This document shows, in pieces, positions 25,472 to 34,862 of a stretch of DNA of 64,000 bases (position 1 is the stretch's first letter; each line of letters opens with the position of its first letter). The notes beneath the pieces were generated by a model, which saw only the letters and a program-made list of their open reading frames with translations, did not search any database and had not been told where the DNA came from. Made by a program: the position numbers and the translations under genes. Source of the stretch: Actinomadura kijaniata NBRC 14229 (GTDB lineage Bacteria; Actinomycetota; Actinomycetes; Streptosporangiales; Streptosporangiaceae); contig NZ_BCQR01000042.1 in NCBI RefSeq assembly GCF_001552175.1, forward strand, positions 1 through 64,000, in the 5' to 3' direction.

Positions 25472-25593
25472 GGCGTCGATTCTCCTCGCGAAAGGGTCTT
25501 GGGAAGAGGTGTGGCATTTCGGCGAGAGAAACGCCAGGGGAAGCGTAGCGAGACCTGGCGCTCACCCTGACGGCGGGGCTGGTTTTGCCCCGG

Positions 25594-26352
25594 TCAGCTC
25601 TCCGTCAGCTTCTTGATCTTCGCCTGGAGCTCGGGGGTCGGGCGGGCGTCGCGGACGATGTCGGTGACCGTTCCGACCGTGTCCACCAGCACCAGGGTCA
25701 CGCCGGTGGGGCGGCCGGGCGCGTAGGCGCCGGCCAGCAGCCCCCGGTCGTCGCGGACGCGCTGCACGGAGCCGGCGTGCACCTCCCGCCCGAGCGTCTG
25801 GAGCTCCCGGGACATCCGCTCGCCGGTGACCCCGCCGTAGGGGTGGCCGACCAGCCAGAAGTTGAGCTGGAACGGCTGGGTCCGCGCGGCCAGGTCGGCG
25901 ATGGTGCGGGCGCATCCGCAGCCCGGCGCGGCGATCCCGATCACGCCGGGGTGGATCGCCTCGCGCGCGGAGACCTCGGTGGGCCGCCCCTCCACGACCG
26001 TGACCCTGCCCTCCGGCAGCGGCCCGCCGACCTCGCCGGGCTTGCCGGTGGGATGCGGGTTCAGCAGCGCCGCCGTCGGCCGGGGCATGGGCCGGGGCCC
26101 GAACGTCGTCAGCAGCACCCCGCTGACCAGCGCGACCAGCAGCGCCCCCGCGATGATCGGGATCGCCACCCCGAACCGGGTGACCGGCCCGAACACCCGG
26201 CGCAGCCGGGCCCGCCGCCGGTCGCGGCGCAGCTCGCGGTGGTAGGCGAGCACGTCGCGGTGGAGATCGCGGGGGTCGTCGGGCACCACGACGTCGACAT
26301 GGGGGAGCCCGTAGTCGTCGGGGTCGCCGTCTGGCCTCACGCCGCACCTCAC
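25594..26352 (-). CDS. Membrane-anchored protein of unknown function
   Basis: A 252-residue protein with one membrane helix (FGVAIPIIAGALLVALVSGVLLTTF, about 60-84) after a short basic cytoplasmic part. The outer domain has GVIGIAAPGCGCARTIADLAART, in which a Cys-x-Cys could be a redox or metal site, then QPFQLNFWLVGHPYGG and TLVLVDTVGTVTDIVRDARPTPELQAKIKKL. The strand order is vaguely thioredoxin-like, but I do not assign it. It lies between lpqE and carD, as a similar gene does in related actinomycetes. Confidence 0.6.
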   Translation of the reverse strand: MRCGVRPDGDPDDYGLPHVDVVVPDDPRDLHRDVLAYHRELRRDRRRARLRRVFGPVTRFGVAIPIIAGALLVALVSGVLLTTFGPRPMPRPTAALLNPHPTGKPGEVGGPLPEGRVTVVEGRPTEVSAREAIHPGVIGIAAPGCGCARTIADLAARTQPFQLNFWLVGHPYGGVTGERMSRELQTLGREVHAGSVQRVRDDRGLLAGAYAPGRPTGVTLVLVDTVGTVTDIVRDARPTPELQAKIKKLTES

Positions 26353-26695
26353 CGTCCCTGCGACCGGTCCGCGCCCGTTCCGCGTCTGTTCCGCGCCCGT
26401 CCTCTGCCCGTTCCGTGCCCTCCCGGGCGCTTCGTACCCGCGCGGTCCGGCATGTTCACCTTCCAGTATGGGCCGCCCGCAGGCCGTGGTCAGGGGGTCG
26501 GCGGGAACCGCCGGCCACCCCCTAAACGATCATTGTGCGATCTTCATATCCTGCTGAAACGAGTCCCAGACGCACCATTAATCGCCTTTGTCAAGACCCC
26601 AATTAGGGGGTTGACCTGCGCATATGTCGTGAACGCCGGTGCGGTCACCGGCAGGCCCGTGCTATCCTGGGTGTAGCGGAAGGGGTACTTGTCAC
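26353..26695. other. Intergenic region upstream of carD
   Basis: The region contains no gene. Its right half is unusually AT-rich for this genome. A 26-base near-palindrome occupies 26590-26615 (GTCAAGACCCC...GGGGGTTGAC) and its right arm includes the -35-like hexamer TTGACC at 26611. A -10-like TATCCT occurs at about 26663. This is probably the carD promoter region, but the exact promoter is not resolved. Confidence 0.5.
26590..26615. promoter_or_regulatory. Inverted repeat in the carD upstream region
   Basis: GTCAAGACCCC and AGGGGGTTGAC form an interrupted inverted repeat around AATT. A TTGACC -35-like element is built into the right arm. It may be an operator or a small hairpin. Confidence 0.4.
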
Positions 26696-27178
26696 ATGAC
26701 TTTCCAGGTCGGCGACACCGTCGTCTACCCCCACCATGGGGCTGCTCGGATCGAGGCCATCGAGACTCGCACCATCAAGGGTGAGGAAAGGACCTATCTG
26801 GTCCTGAAGGTCGACAAGGGCGACCTGACTGTTCGCGTTCCGGTCGAGAACGTCGAGGACGTGGGCGTTCGCGACGTCGTCGGCCAGGAGGGCCTGGACA
26901 AGGTGTTCGAGGTGCTGCGCGCACCCTACACCGAGGAGCCGACCAACTGGTCGCGGCGCTACAAGGCCAATCTGGAGAAGCTCGCCTCCGGTGACGTCAA
27001 CAAGGTCGCCGAGGTCGTCCGGGACCTTTGGCGGCGCGACAAGGAGCGCGGCCTGTCGGCGGGCGAGAAGCGCATGCTCGCCAAGGCGCGCCAGATTCTG
27101 GTGAGCGAGCTCGCCCTGGCCGAGAAGACCAACGAGGACAAGGCCGAGGCCCTCCTCGACGAGGTCCTGGCCGGCTGA
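26696..27178 (+). CDS. carD: RNA polymerase-binding transcription regulator CarD
   Basis: The 160-residue protein starts [25 protein letters not shown], the Tudor-like RNAP-interaction domain. The helical DNA-binding domain follows with [17 protein letters not shown] and the conserved Trp in [22 protein letters not shown]. CarD stabilises open promoter complexes at rRNA and many other promoters and is usually essential in actinobacteria. The ATG at 26696 is chosen by family alignment. ispF follows immediately; ispD, often between them in relatives, is not present here. Confidence 0.96.
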   Translation: MTFQVGDTVVYPHHGAARIEAIETRTIKGEERTYLVLKVDKGDLTVRVPVENVEDVGVRDVVGQEGLDKVFEVLRAPYTEEPTNWSRRYKANLEKLASGDVNKVAEVVRDLWRRDKERGLSAGEKRMLAKARQILVSELALAEKTNEDKAEALLDEVLAG

Positions 27179-27180
27179 GC

Positions 27181-27672
27181 TTGCGCGCACGGCTTCCACG
27201 GGTGGGCGTCGGAACCGACGTCCACCCGTTCGCTTCCACCGACCGTCCCCTCTGGTGCGCGGGCCTGGAATGGCCCGGCGAGGGGCCGGGGCTGGAGGGC
27301 CACTCCGACGGCGACGTGGCCGCCCACGCGGCCTGCGACGCCCTCCTGTCGGCCTGCGGCCTGGGCGACCTGGGCGCGGTCTTCGGCACCGCCGACCCGC
27401 GCTGGTCGGGCGCGTCGGGCGTCACGCTGCTGCGCGAGGTGGCCCGCCTGGTCGACGAGGCCGGTTACGAGATCGGCAACGTCGCCGTCCAGGTGATCGG
27501 CAACCGCCCGAAGATCAGCAAGCGGCGCGCCGAGGCCGAGAAGACCCTGTCGGAGGCCCTGGGCGGCGCGACCGTCACGGTCTCCGGCACCACGACCGAC
27601 GGCCTCGGCCTGACCGGCCGGGGCGAGGGCCTGGCCGCGATCGCCAACGCCCTGGTCGTCGCCCGCGCCTGA
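27181..27672 (+). CDS. ispF: 2-C-methyl-D-erythritol 2,4-cyclodiphosphate synthase
   Basis: A non-mevalonate isoprenoid enzyme of about 157-163 residues. [11 protein letters not shown] carries the zinc ligands Asp and His, [19 protein letters not shown] the third His, and [18 protein letters not shown] and [19 protein letters not shown] complete the family pattern. It cyclises CDP-methylerythritol 2-phosphate to the cyclodiphosphate and CMP. The start is either TTG 27181, two bases after the carD stop, or GTG 27202. Translational coupling with carD is likely. Confidence 0.93.
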   Translation: MRARLPRVGVGTDVHPFASTDRPLWCAGLEWPGEGPGLEGHSDGDVAAHAACDALLSACGLGDLGAVFGTADPRWSGASGVTLLREVARLVDEAGYEIGNVAVQVIGNRPKISKRRAEAEKTLSEALGGATVTVSGTTTDGLGLTGRGEGLAAIANALVVARA

Positions 27673-27689
27673 GCGCACCGGCCGCCCGG

Positions 27690-28637
27690 TCAGTCGCCGG
27701 GCGGCGTCGGGGAGCTGCGCAGCGACTCCGACGGCGGGTTCCAGTCCCAGATCGGCAGATCGTCCGCGGTGTCGCCGACACCGCGGCGGTGACGGCCGCG
27801 CCCGCCGTGGTCGGCGTCGCCCCCGTCGGGATCCTCGGCACGGTCCACCGCCGGAACGTCGTCATCGTCGTCGTCCGCCGGCGTCGCCGGCGGCGGCACC
27901 AGGTCCGGCCGCGTCGCGATCGTCACGGGGACGAGCTCATCGGTGTCGTCGTCGGCGTCGTGATCGGCGCCATGGTCGGCCGCATGGTCGGCGGAGGCCT
28001 CCGGGACTTCGGGAGCGTCCGGGGCGTCGGGAGCGTCCGGGGCGTGGCCGTCGCGGACGAGCTCCACGTCCGTGGGCAGCGACGCGGGCGGCGGTGACGC
28101 GGGCGGCCTCCCCGGCTCGGCGCGCTCGACGATCCGCACATGGGCCCCCTCGACCGGGGCGGGGCGGATCCGGCCCGACGGGCGCGGCAGCCGCAGATGC
28201 CTGATCATGGTGAGCCAGAGCCAGACCGCCAGCACCAGCGCCGCGTGCGGCGCGACCGCCACGCCCGCCCGCAGCCGGTCCTGCGGCAGCGACGCGAACC
28301 CCCACACCGCGTGCTGCACGCTGAGCGCCGCGCCGCCCGCGAACAGCGCCACCAGCACCAGCCACCGCAGCGCCCGCGACCACCACGGGGCGTGCCGCGC
28401 CACCAGCAGCGCCAGCACCACGACCACCAGCAGCACGTCCGCCATGACCGGGTAGACGGGGGCCCAGCGTTCCCCGACCCGGCCCGCCACGGCCAGGTCG
28501 CGCAACGCGTCGTAGGTCACCGCGAACGAGCCGGCCGCCACCACGGCGACGGCCGTCCCGGTGACGGCGGTGAGGATCCGGCGCTGCGCCGGGGTGTGCC
28601 GGGAGCCCTCCTGCGGGCTCGACGGGTCAGGGGACAT
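27690..28637 (-). CDS. DUF2637-like membrane protein with acidic C-terminal tail
   Basis: A 315-residue protein with four membrane helices in the first 150 residues (VTGTAVAVVAAGSFAVTYDALRDLA, VYPVMADVLLVVVVLALLVAR and two more), typical of DUF2637, a family found on plasmids and in actinobacterial spread (Spd) proteins. The long C-terminal tail has APDAPDAPD-type and ADHAADHGADHD-type repeats and is acidic. It converges on ispF. A second DUF2637-like gene is in the integrative element at 37221. No cellular role is known for the chromosomal type. Confidence 0.72.
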   Translation of the reverse strand: MSPDPSSPQEGSRHTPAQRRILTAVTGTAVAVVAAGSFAVTYDALRDLAVAGRVGERWAPVYPVMADVLLVVVVLALLVARHAPWWSRALRWLVLVALFAGGAALSVQHAVWGFASLPQDRLRAGVAVAPHAALVLAVWLWLTMIRHLRLPRPSGRIRPAPVEGAHVRIVERAEPGRPPASPPPASLPTDVELVRDGHAPDAPDAPDAPEVPEASADHAADHGADHDADDDTDELVPVTIATRPDLVPPPATPADDDDDDVPAVDRAEDPDGGDADHGGRGRHRRGVGDTADDLPIWDWNPPSESLRSSPTPPGD

Positions 28638-28857
28638 CGCGCACTCGTCTCGGGGGAAGGCGGCTACGGGACGTTACGGAAGGGAGCGTAACCACCTTGC
28701 CCGCGGATTACTCCTGTCGCCCGCACGGTCGTGCGTTATGGACCGATACGTCCCGTCGGAACGGTCGTCGTCCCGCAGGCCGACGTCCCGGATCGGTCAG
28801 CCGAGGCTGTCCTCTTTCGGGGATTTTCGACCGTGTCGCGCGGGTAGGCGGTTGTTC

Positions 28858-29628
28858 GTGCCCACTCCGCGCAGCCTTCCCGGCCGGGCGGTCGGGCCGC
28901 GGCTCGGCACCCTGGTGCGGGAGTTCGACGCCCGGCCCGCCCGCCGCCGCGCGCTGGCGTGGCTGACCCTGCTCGGCCTGGCCGGGATCGCGCTGGTCCC
29001 GGCCGCCGCGGTGTACCTGACCTCCGGGCGGCCGCTGCTGGGCGTTCCGGCGGCGCTGCTGGCGACCGGCTACCTGGGCGCGGTCGTCTGGATCCTGGCG
29101 CGCGGCGCGCTGCGGGGCCGCGACACCGTCGTCCGCCTGCACGAGGGCGGCCTGACCGTGACCGGATCCGGTCTGCGCGGCGCGTACCTGTGGGACGAGC
29201 TGACCGAGGTGACCGTCTCGGGCGTGCGCCGCTCCCACCGCGCCCGCACCCGCTGGCGCTGCGTCCTCACCGCCGTCGACGGGCGGACGCTGACGCTCGG
29301 TGACGGCCTGCCGGACGTCGGCGACCTCGCCGGAACGGTCGTCGCGGAGGTCGCGCGCCGCCTCGTCCCCCGCGTGCTGGGCGTGGTCGGGTCGGGCGGG
29401 ACCGTGCGGTTCGGCCCGTTCGCGGTCGGCCCGGACGGGGTGGCCAAGGACGGGCGGCGGCTGCCCTGGCCCGCCGTCCGCGAGGTGGTGATCGGCAACG
29501 GCCTGGTCGTCGTCCGCTCCCACGACGGCACCGGCGACCTGGTCGCGATGGCCGGGGAGACCCCCAACGCCGTCGTGCTCGCCGAGGTCTGCCACCGCCG
29601 CGCCCGGTCGCCCCGCCGCATGGGATGA
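28858..29628 (+). CDS. Membrane protein with PH-like repeats (DUF6585-like)
   Basis: A 256-residue protein with two membrane helices near residues 38-85 (ALAWLTLLGLAGIALVPAAAVYL, GVPAALLATGYLGAVVWILARG). Two repeats then recall bacterial PH or DUF6585 proteins: VVRLHEGGLTVTGSGLRGAYLWDELTEVTVSG and VRFGPFAVGPDGVAKDGRRLPWPAVREVVIGNG. The GTG at 28858 is the likely start; no strong ribosome site is seen. It is probably a membrane-surface protein; function unknown. Confidence 0.65.
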   Translation: MPTPRSLPGRAVGPRLGTLVREFDARPARRRALAWLTLLGLAGIALVPAAAVYLTSGRPLLGVPAALLATGYLGAVVWILARGALRGRDTVVRLHEGGLTVTGSGLRGAYLWDELTEVTVSGVRRSHRARTRWRCVLTAVDGRTLTLGDGLPDVGDLAGTVVAEVARRLVPRVLGVVGSGGTVRFGPFAVGPDGVAKDGRRLPWPAVREVVIGNGLVVVRSHDGTGDLVAMAGETPNAVVLAEVCHRRARSPRRMG

Positions 29629-29664
29629 TCTTCCCGACGGCCACGACGACCTGGGGGGACGACC

Positions 29665-30051
29665 ATGGCGGACACGCTGAACGACAAGGCCCGCGAGCTG
29701 TTCGACGGCACCAACTTCGTCACGCTCTCGACGATCGAGCCCGACGGCCACCCGCAGTCCAGCGTGGTGTGGGCCAAGATGGACGGCGACGACGTCGTGT
29801 TCTCCACGGTCAAGGGCCGCCGCAAGCACGGCAACCTCACCCGCGACCCGCGCGTGACGCTGTGCGTGTTCGACCAGGAGAACCCCTACGCCTACGCCGA
29901 GGTCCGGGGCACCGCCACGATCGTCGACGACCCCGAGGGCGCGCTGATCCAGGAGCTGTCGCACAAGTACACCGGGCAGCCCTGGAAGGAGCACGGCCCG
30001 GCCGAACGCGTGATCGTGCGGGTGTCGCCCGCCAAGGTCTACACGCGTTAG
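29665..30051 (+). CDS. PPOX-class F420-dependent oxidoreductase
   Basis: A 128-residue split-barrel flavin/F420 reductase-like protein. FVTLSTIEPDGHPQSSVVWAKMDGDDVVFSTVKGRRKHGNLTRDPRVTLCVFD is the typical cofactor-binding core, and VRVSPAKVYTR is the family end. Such enzymes use deazaflavin F420 to reduce small molecules. The ribosome site GGGGGGACGACC precedes the ATG. It lies 37 bases before cysS. Confidence 0.88.
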   Translation: MADTLNDKARELFDGTNFVTLSTIEPDGHPQSSVVWAKMDGDDVVFSTVKGRRKHGNLTRDPRVTLCVFDQENPYAYAEVRGTATIVDDPEGALIQELSHKYTGQPWKEHGPAERVIVRVSPAKVYTR

Positions 30052-30088
30052 AACACGCGTCCCGGCGCCGATCCAATAACCTGAACCC

Positions 30089-31483
30089 GTGAGCCTGCGC
30101 CTTTACGACACCAGCACCCGTACCGTCCGCACGTTCGAGCCCCTGGAAGAGGGCCGCGTGGGGATGTACGTGTGTGGTGCGACGCCGCAGGCCGCCCCGC
30201 ACATCGGCCACCTCCGCTCCGGCGTCATCTACGACGTGCTGCTGAGGTGGCTGCGGCGGTCCGGGTACGAGGTCACGTTCGTCCGCAACGTCACCGACAT
30301 CGACGACAAGATCATCAACGTGGCCGCCGAGACCGGCGTGCCGTGGTTCGCCGTCGCCGAGGGCAACCTGCGGGTCTTCACCCGGGGCTACGACACCCTG
30401 GGCTGCCTTCCGCCGACCATCGAGCCGCGCGCCACCGGGCACGTCCCGGAGATGATCGTGCTGATGCGGCGGCTGATCGAACATGGCCACGCCTACGCGG
30501 CCGGCGGCGACGTCTACTTCGACGTCCCGTCCTGGGCCGAGCGCTACGGCGCGCTGTCCAACCAGAAGATCGAGAACATGCGCGACCCGAAGGACGTGCC
30601 GAACTCCGACTGCAAGCGCAGCCCGCTCGACTTCGCGCTGTGGAAGGGCGTCAAGCCCGGCGAACCCTCCTGGGAGACCCCGTGGGGCGACGGCCGTCCC
30701 GGCTGGCACCTGGAGTGCTCGGCGATGGCCACCAAGTACCTGGGGTCGACGTTCGACATCCACGGCGGCGGCATGGACCTGATCTTCCCGCACCATGAGA
30801 ACGAGATCGCCCAGTCGCAGGCGGCCGGGGACGGCTTCGCCCGGTACTGGATGCACAACGGGCTGCTCACGGTGGACGGCGAGAAGATGAGCAAGTCCGT
30901 CGGCAACGTCGTGCTGCTGACCGACCTGCTCGACCGCGCCCGCCCCGCCGAGGTCCGCTACTACCTGGCGTCGGCGCACTACCGGTCGCTGATGGACTAC
31001 ACCGACGCGGCCCTCGCCGAGGCGGTGACCGCCTACCAGCGGATCGAGGGCTTCGTGACCCGCGCCGCCGAGGTCGTCGGGGCCGGGACGCCCGGCGAGC
31101 CGCCGGCGGCGTTCGTCCAGGCGATGAACGACGACCTCGGCGTCCCGCAGGCGCTGGCCGTCGTGCACGAGACCGTCCGGGAGGGCAACAGCGCCCTGGC
31201 GTCCGACGACAAGGACGCCGTCGCCCGGCACCTGGCGGCGGTGCGCGCCATGACCGACGCGCTCGGCCTGGACCCGCTGTCGCCACAGTGGGCCGGGGCG
31301 GGCGAGGACGACCTCAAGCCGGTCGTGGACGCCCTGGTCCGGGTGGCCCTGGAGCAGCGGCAGGCCGCCCGCGCCCGCAAGGACTACGCCGCCGCCGACG
31401 CCATCCGCGACGGCCTGACCGCCGCCGGGATCGCCGTGGAGGACACCCCGCACGGCCCCCGCTGGGAGCTCAAGCGAGGCTGA
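30089..31483 (+). CDS. cysS: Cysteinyl-tRNA synthetase
   Basis: The 464-residue class I synthetase has [20 protein letters not shown] (zinc Cys and HIGH), the zinc site continued by LECSAM and HENE in [21 protein letters not shown], and KMSKSVGN. It charges tRNA-Cys. The sequence is a full-length CysS rather than the MshC ligase. In mycobacteria cysS also follows ispF and precedes the rRNA methyltransferase gene, so the core order is conserved here with several insertions. Confidence 0.96.
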   Translation: MSLRLYDTSTRTVRTFEPLEEGRVGMYVCGATPQAAPHIGHLRSGVIYDVLLRWLRRSGYEVTFVRNVTDIDDKIINVAAETGVPWFAVAEGNLRVFTRGYDTLGCLPPTIEPRATGHVPEMIVLMRRLIEHGHAYAAGGDVYFDVPSWAERYGALSNQKIENMRDPKDVPNSDCKRSPLDFALWKGVKPGEPSWETPWGDGRPGWHLECSAMATKYLGSTFDIHGGGMDLIFPHHENEIAQSQAAGDGFARYWMHNGLLTVDGEKMSKSVGNVVLLTDLLDRARPAEVRYYLASAHYRSLMDYTDAALAEAVTAYQRIEGFVTRAAEVVGAGTPGEPPAAFVQAMNDDLGVPQALAVVHETVREGNSALASDDKDAVARHLAAVRAMTDALGLDPLSPQWAGAGEDDLKPVVDALVRVALEQRQAARARKDYAAADAIRDGLTAAGIAVEDTPHGPRWELKRG

Positions 31484-31581
31484 CCGGCGGCCCCCGCGGG
31501 GGCATCGATCTGGCCGGGTGGGGGATCGGCGCGTACGGTCGAGGGACCGGCCCACGTCGATCCCCCACGAGGTGGTCACCA

Positions 31582-32151
31582 GTGTTCGAGCGGTTCACCG
31601 ACCGTGCCCGGCAGGTCATCGTGGCGGCCCAGGAGGAATCCCGGCTGCTGGCCCACGCCCACATCGGCACCGAGCACCTCCTGCTCGGGCTCTGGCGAGA
31701 CCCGGACCCCGCGTTCGCCGAGGCCCTGCGTCCCGCCGAGGTCGATCTGCCGACCCTCCGCGCGAGGGTCGAGGAGCTCGTCGGCCGGGGCGAGGCGGCG
31801 CCGCCCGACCACGTCCCGTTCACGCCGCGCGCCAAACACGTCCTGGAACTCAGCCTCCGCGAGGCCAAGGCGCTGCGCCACGACTCCATCGACTCCGGGC
31901 ACATCATGCTCGGCCTGCTGCGCGAGGCCAACGGCGTGGCCGCGCGGGTCCTCGGCGGGCTCGGCGCGGACCTGCCGTCCGTCCGGGACCGGATCGTCCT
32001 CGCCCTGGGCGGCGGCAGGCCCACGGCGTTCCGGCAGCCGTTCCGGACCCGCGACACCGACCGGCGCCTCACCGCGATCGAGGAACGCCTCGCCTCCGTC
32101 GAGTCCCTGCTCCACGAGGTCCTCAAACGCCTGGAGTCTCCGCGTCAGTGA
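31582..32151 (+). CDS. ClpN-domain protein
   Basis: A 189-residue protein with two Clp N-terminal repeats: [37 protein letters not shown] and [36 protein letters not shown]. This is the substrate and adaptor-binding module of ClpC and ClpA without AAA domains. A predicted coiled coil ends the protein ([23 protein letters not shown]). It probably modulates Clp protease traffic or binds phospho-arginine-like ligands, but its role is unproved. The GTG start is about 100 bases after cysS. Confidence 0.88.
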   Translation: MFERFTDRARQVIVAAQEESRLLAHAHIGTEHLLLGLWRDPDPAFAEALRPAEVDLPTLRARVEELVGRGEAAPPDHVPFTPRAKHVLELSLREAKALRHDSIDSGHIMLGLLREANGVAARVLGGLGADLPSVRDRIVLALGGGRPTAFRQPFRTRDTDRRLTAIEERLASVESLLHEVLKRLESPRQ

Positions 32152-32237
32152 CGTCGCACTCCCCGGCGCCCCATAAAATCGGATGTTTGGGGGCCGTCCG
32201 CAACGGGGGCGAGCCGCAACCGTCGCGAAGGACGAAC

Positions 32238-33155
32238 ATGGCCAAACGCAAGGGCAAGGGACCCACTCCCAAGGCCGAGGACCGGCACTGGCACGCCAAG
32301 CGCCAGAAGGCGCGTGCCGCCAAGAACTCGCGCCGCACCGGCACGACCACCGCGGGGCCCGCCGCCCGCCAGGGCAAGGACGACAAGCCGGTCCGTTCGG
32401 GCCGTCCCGCCGGCGCCCGCCGCGCCAACGGCGAGGTCCCCGAGCTGGTCACCGGCCGCAACCCGGTCGTCGAGGCCCTGCGCGCCAAGGTCCCCGGCAC
32501 CGCCCTCTACGTGAGCGAGGGCCGCGACGACCGCGTCCGCGAGGCCATCCAGATCGCCACCGACCGGGGCATCCCGCTGCTGGAGGCGGGCAAGCCCGAG
32601 CTGGACCGCCTCACCGACGGCGCGGTCCACCAGGGCATCGCGCTCCAGGTGAAGCCCTACCGCTACGCCCACCCCGACGACCTGGCGCGCGGCACGGCCC
32701 CCCTGATCGTCGTGCTGGACGGCATCACCGACCCGCGCAACCTGGGCGCGATCGTGCGTTCCGCCTCGGCGTTCGGCGCGGCCGGCGTGGTCATCCCCGA
32801 ACGCCGCGCGGCGGGCGTCACCGCGGGCGCGTGGAAGACGTCCGCGGGCACCCTGGCGAGCCTCCCGGTGGCCCAGACCACGAACCTGTCCCGCCAGCTG
32901 AAGGCGTACCAGAAGGCGGGCTTCTTCGTGGTGGGCCTGGCCGCCGACGGCACGGCGACGGTCGCCGACGTCGAGGTGGCCACGGGCCCGATCGTCCTGG
33001 TGGTGGGCTCGGAGGGCAAGGGCCTGGGCCGCCTGGTCTCGGAGACCTGCGACCTGCTGGTCAACATCCCGATGCCGGGCCACGCCGAGTCCCTGAACGC
33101 CGGGGTGGCGGCGGGCATCGCCCTCTACGAGATCTCCCGCCTCCGCCACTCCTGA
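32238..33155 (+). CDS. rlmB: 23S rRNA (guanosine-2'-O)-methyltransferase RlmB
   Basis: A 305-residue SpoU-family (TrmH-type) methyltransferase. A basic N-terminal extension ([29 protein letters not shown]) precedes the substrate-binding ribosomal-L30-like domain ([15 protein letters not shown]). The knotted SAM domain follows, with [42 protein letters not shown] and [22 protein letters not shown]. It methylates G2251-type residues in 23S rRNA. It is the last gene before tRNA-Thr. Confidence 0.92.
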   Translation: MAKRKGKGPTPKAEDRHWHAKRQKARAAKNSRRTGTTTAGPAARQGKDDKPVRSGRPAGARRANGEVPELVTGRNPVVEALRAKVPGTALYVSEGRDDRVREAIQIATDRGIPLLEAGKPELDRLTDGAVHQGIALQVKPYRYAHPDDLARGTAPLIVVLDGITDPRNLGAIVRSASAFGAAGVVIPERRAAGVTAGAWKTSAGTLASLPVAQTTNLSRQLKAYQKAGFFVVGLAADGTATVADVEVATGPIVLVVGSEGKGLGRLVSETCDLLVNIPMPGHAESLNAGVAAGIALYEISRLRHS

Positions 33156-33213
33156 CCGCCCCGATTCCGACAAGCGCCGACCCCCTGTCGTCGACTACCA
33201 TGCCTTCGGGCCC

Positions 33214-33286
33214 GCCGGCGTAGCTCAATTGGCAGAGCACTTGTCTTGTAAACAAGGGGTTAGGGGTTCAAGTCCCCTCGCCGGCT
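33214..33286 (+). tRNA. tRNA-Thr (anticodon TGT)
   Basis: The 73-base sequence folds into a complete cloverleaf. The acceptor GCCGGCG pairs with CGCCGGC, the D stem is GCTC/GAGC, the anticodon stem CTTGT/ACAAG has loop CTTGTAA (anticodon TGT), and the T stem AGGGG/CCCCT has loop TTCAAGT. CCA is not encoded. Its 3' half is the attachment site of the integrative element, which restores the tRNA upon integration. Confidence 0.97.
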
Positions 33287-33292
33287 CTCCAC
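33244..33292 (+). repeat. attL: 49-bp attachment core in tRNA-Thr
   Basis: The 49 bases from the end of the 5' anticodon stem to six bases past the tRNA 3' end are repeated exactly at 49464-49512. Integration into a tRNA 3' part with identity starting at the anticodon loop is the standard AICE attachment arrangement. The integrase gene lies next to this end. Confidence 0.93.
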
Positions 33293-33295
33293 ATC

Positions 33296-33330
33296 AGAGC
33301 CCCCTTCCGATCAAGGAAGGGGGCTCTTTT
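33296..33330 (+). terminator. tRNA-Thr terminator carried by the element
   Basis: A perfect 13-bp stem (AGAGCCCCCTTCC and complement) with a six-base loop and a TTTT tail follows the tRNA, within the element. A similar but non-identical hairpin lies just outside attR, so the element supplies a replacement terminator. Confidence 0.8.
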
Positions 33331-33337
33331 GGTCCTC

Positions 33338-33369
33338 GTACAGCAGCGAAGTACAGCTACAGCGGCTTA
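33338..33369 (+). repeat. Left arm-type site (GTACAGCAG / GTACAGCTAC / GGCTTA)
   Basis: GTACAGCAG (33338-33346), GTACAGCTAC (33351-33360) and GGCTTA are repeated in the same order and orientation near the other end (49359-49389). Their place 46 bases inside attL suggests arm-type integrase or excisionase binding sites. They overlap the last codon of int. Confidence 0.65.
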
Positions 33370-34677
33370 TCCGTCCTGCTCAGCGGACCATCCGAGGTGC
33401 TCGCCGAGCTGCTTGAGCGCCGCCCGCGTGCTCTCGGACGGCACTTCGGTGTAGACCTCCATCGTGATGCTGATCTTGCTGTGCCGGAGGATCTGCATGG
33501 CCACGCGCGGGTGAACGTCCAGCGCCGCCAGGAGCTTGCCGCACGTGTGCCGGGTGTCGTGGACCCGGATCACCTTGACGCCCGCAGCGACGCACCGCGA
33601 GGCGAAGGCACGGTTGACGTTGCGCGGCTCCACCGGACGACCGGTGCGGGTCGTGAAGACGAAGCCGCCCTCGTTCCACTCCTTCCCCGCAGCATCCCGG
33701 GCGGCTTTCTGCTGCTCCTGACGGACCCGCAGCGCGGTCGCGCACAGGCCGGGCAGCGGCAGGACATCGGTCGATCCATCGGTCTTGGTCCGCTCCTTGT
33801 GGATCAGAACGCCCCGAACCCGCTGGAGCTGCCAGCCAATGGCCAATTCCTCCCGGTCGAAATCGACCTCATCCCAGAGAAGCCCGAACACCTCGCCTTT
33901 GCGCATTCCCATCACGAGGATGAGGACCCACGCGGCGTACAGCGGATCATTGACCTCCCGCGTGTATTCGAGAAAACGGCGAGCCTCCTCCACAGTCCAG
34001 GTCGACGCCTTCCGGCCCCGCTTCCGCGCGGCCGGGACCTTGGCGAGGCCCGCGACGTTGCGGGAGATGATCTCCTCGGACATCGCGTTATTGAGCGCGT
34101 TCCGCAGCGTGTTGCGCGCCAGCCTGATGGTCTGGCGGCTGGGGAAGTCCTCGCAGCACTCGCCCAGGGCGCAGCAGCGTTGCCGTCTGCGCGGGTCCTT
34201 GTGTTCCTTGGGACGCTTCGCGTCCTTGCCCTGCGCGCAGCACTGGCAGGTACCGGGGATCTTGTTGAGCCAGGTCTGAACGTCCCGGACGTTGAGCTTG
34301 TCGAGCCGCTTCTTGCCCAGGCCCGGGATGATGTAGAGCCGGGACATGGTCTCGTAGTTGTCGTAGGTGGCCGGTTCGCGGTTGGGCTCGACCACGTCCC
34401 GCAGCCAGTACGTCAGATACTCGGCGACGGCCGGCACCTTCGTGGGGATGGGACGCGTCTTGGCTTCCGCGAGGAGCTTGACGTACTTGTCGTGGACCTC
34501 TTCACGGGTCTTGCCGTAGACCCACCTGCGCTTTCTCTCCCCGGCGGGAGTGGTGACCCAGATGTAGGCCGCGTAGCGACCCCGGTAGGGGAAGATCGAC
34601 CCTTCACCATTGGCACGGCTCCGACGGCGAGGCTTGCCCTTCTGCGCGGCCTCCTCCGGTTCTTCCGTCTTGGTCAT
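33367..34677 (-). CDS. int: Tyrosine-family site-specific integrase
   Basis: The 436-residue recombinase has an SAM-like core-binding domain (about 80-220) interrupted by a cysteine-rich insert, GTCQCCAQGKDAKRPKEHK to CCALGECCEDF, seen in actinobacterial AICE integrases. In the catalytic domain Arg259, His373-x2-Arg376, His399 and Tyr409 form the expected R-H-x-x-R-H-Y set. It recombines attP with the tRNA-Thr attB. The ATG overlaps the excisionase stop by one base (TGATG), so the genes are translationally coupled. Confidence 0.95.
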   Translation of the reverse strand: MTKTEEPEEAAQKGKPRRRSRANGEGSIFPYRGRYAAYIWVTTPAGERKRRWVYGKTREEVHDKYVKLLAEAKTRPIPTKVPAVAEYLTYWLRDVVEPNREPATYDNYETMSRLYIIPGLGKKRLDKLNVRDVQTWLNKIPGTCQCCAQGKDAKRPKEHKDPRRRQRCCALGECCEDFPSRQTIRLARNTLRNALNNAMSEEIISRNVAGLAKVPAARKRGRKASTWTVEEARRFLEYTREVNDPLYAAWVLILVMGMRKGEVFGLLWDEVDFDREELAIGWQLQRVRGVLIHKERTKTDGSTDVLPLPGLCATALRVRQEQQKAARDAAGKEWNEGGFVFTTRTGRPVEPRNVNRAFASRCVAAGVKVIRVHDTRHTCGKLLAALDVHPRVAMQILRHSKISITMEVYTEVPSESTRAALKQLGEHLGWSAEQDG

Positions 34678-34862
34678 CAGGCGGCCTCTTCCATGTCCAT
34701 GAGCTCTGCAAGGCAGGCGGCGAGCGCTTCGGCGGGAACGAGACGGCGGCGGCCGATCCTGATCGTGCGGAGCTGGTTGGAGCGGATGAGGTTGTAGATC
34801 GTCCAGCGGCTCACGCGGAGCCGTTCGGCGGCTTCGTCGACGGTCAGGACGAGGTCGTTCAT
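34677..34862 (-). CDS. xis: Excisionase (MerR/AlpA-like HTH)
   Basis: A 61-residue DNA-binding protein: LTVDEAAERLRVSRWTIYNLIRSNQLRTIRIGRRRLVPAEALAACL is the excisionase-type winged helix. Such proteins bend attachment-site DNA and steer the integrase towards excision. Its ATG overlaps the rep stop by four bases (ATGA), and its stop overlaps the int start. This is the usual rep-xis-int order of pSAM2. Confidence 0.92.
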   Translation of the reverse strand: MNDLVLTVDEAAERLRVSRWTIYNLIRSNQLRTIRIGRRRLVPAEALAACLAELMDMEEAA

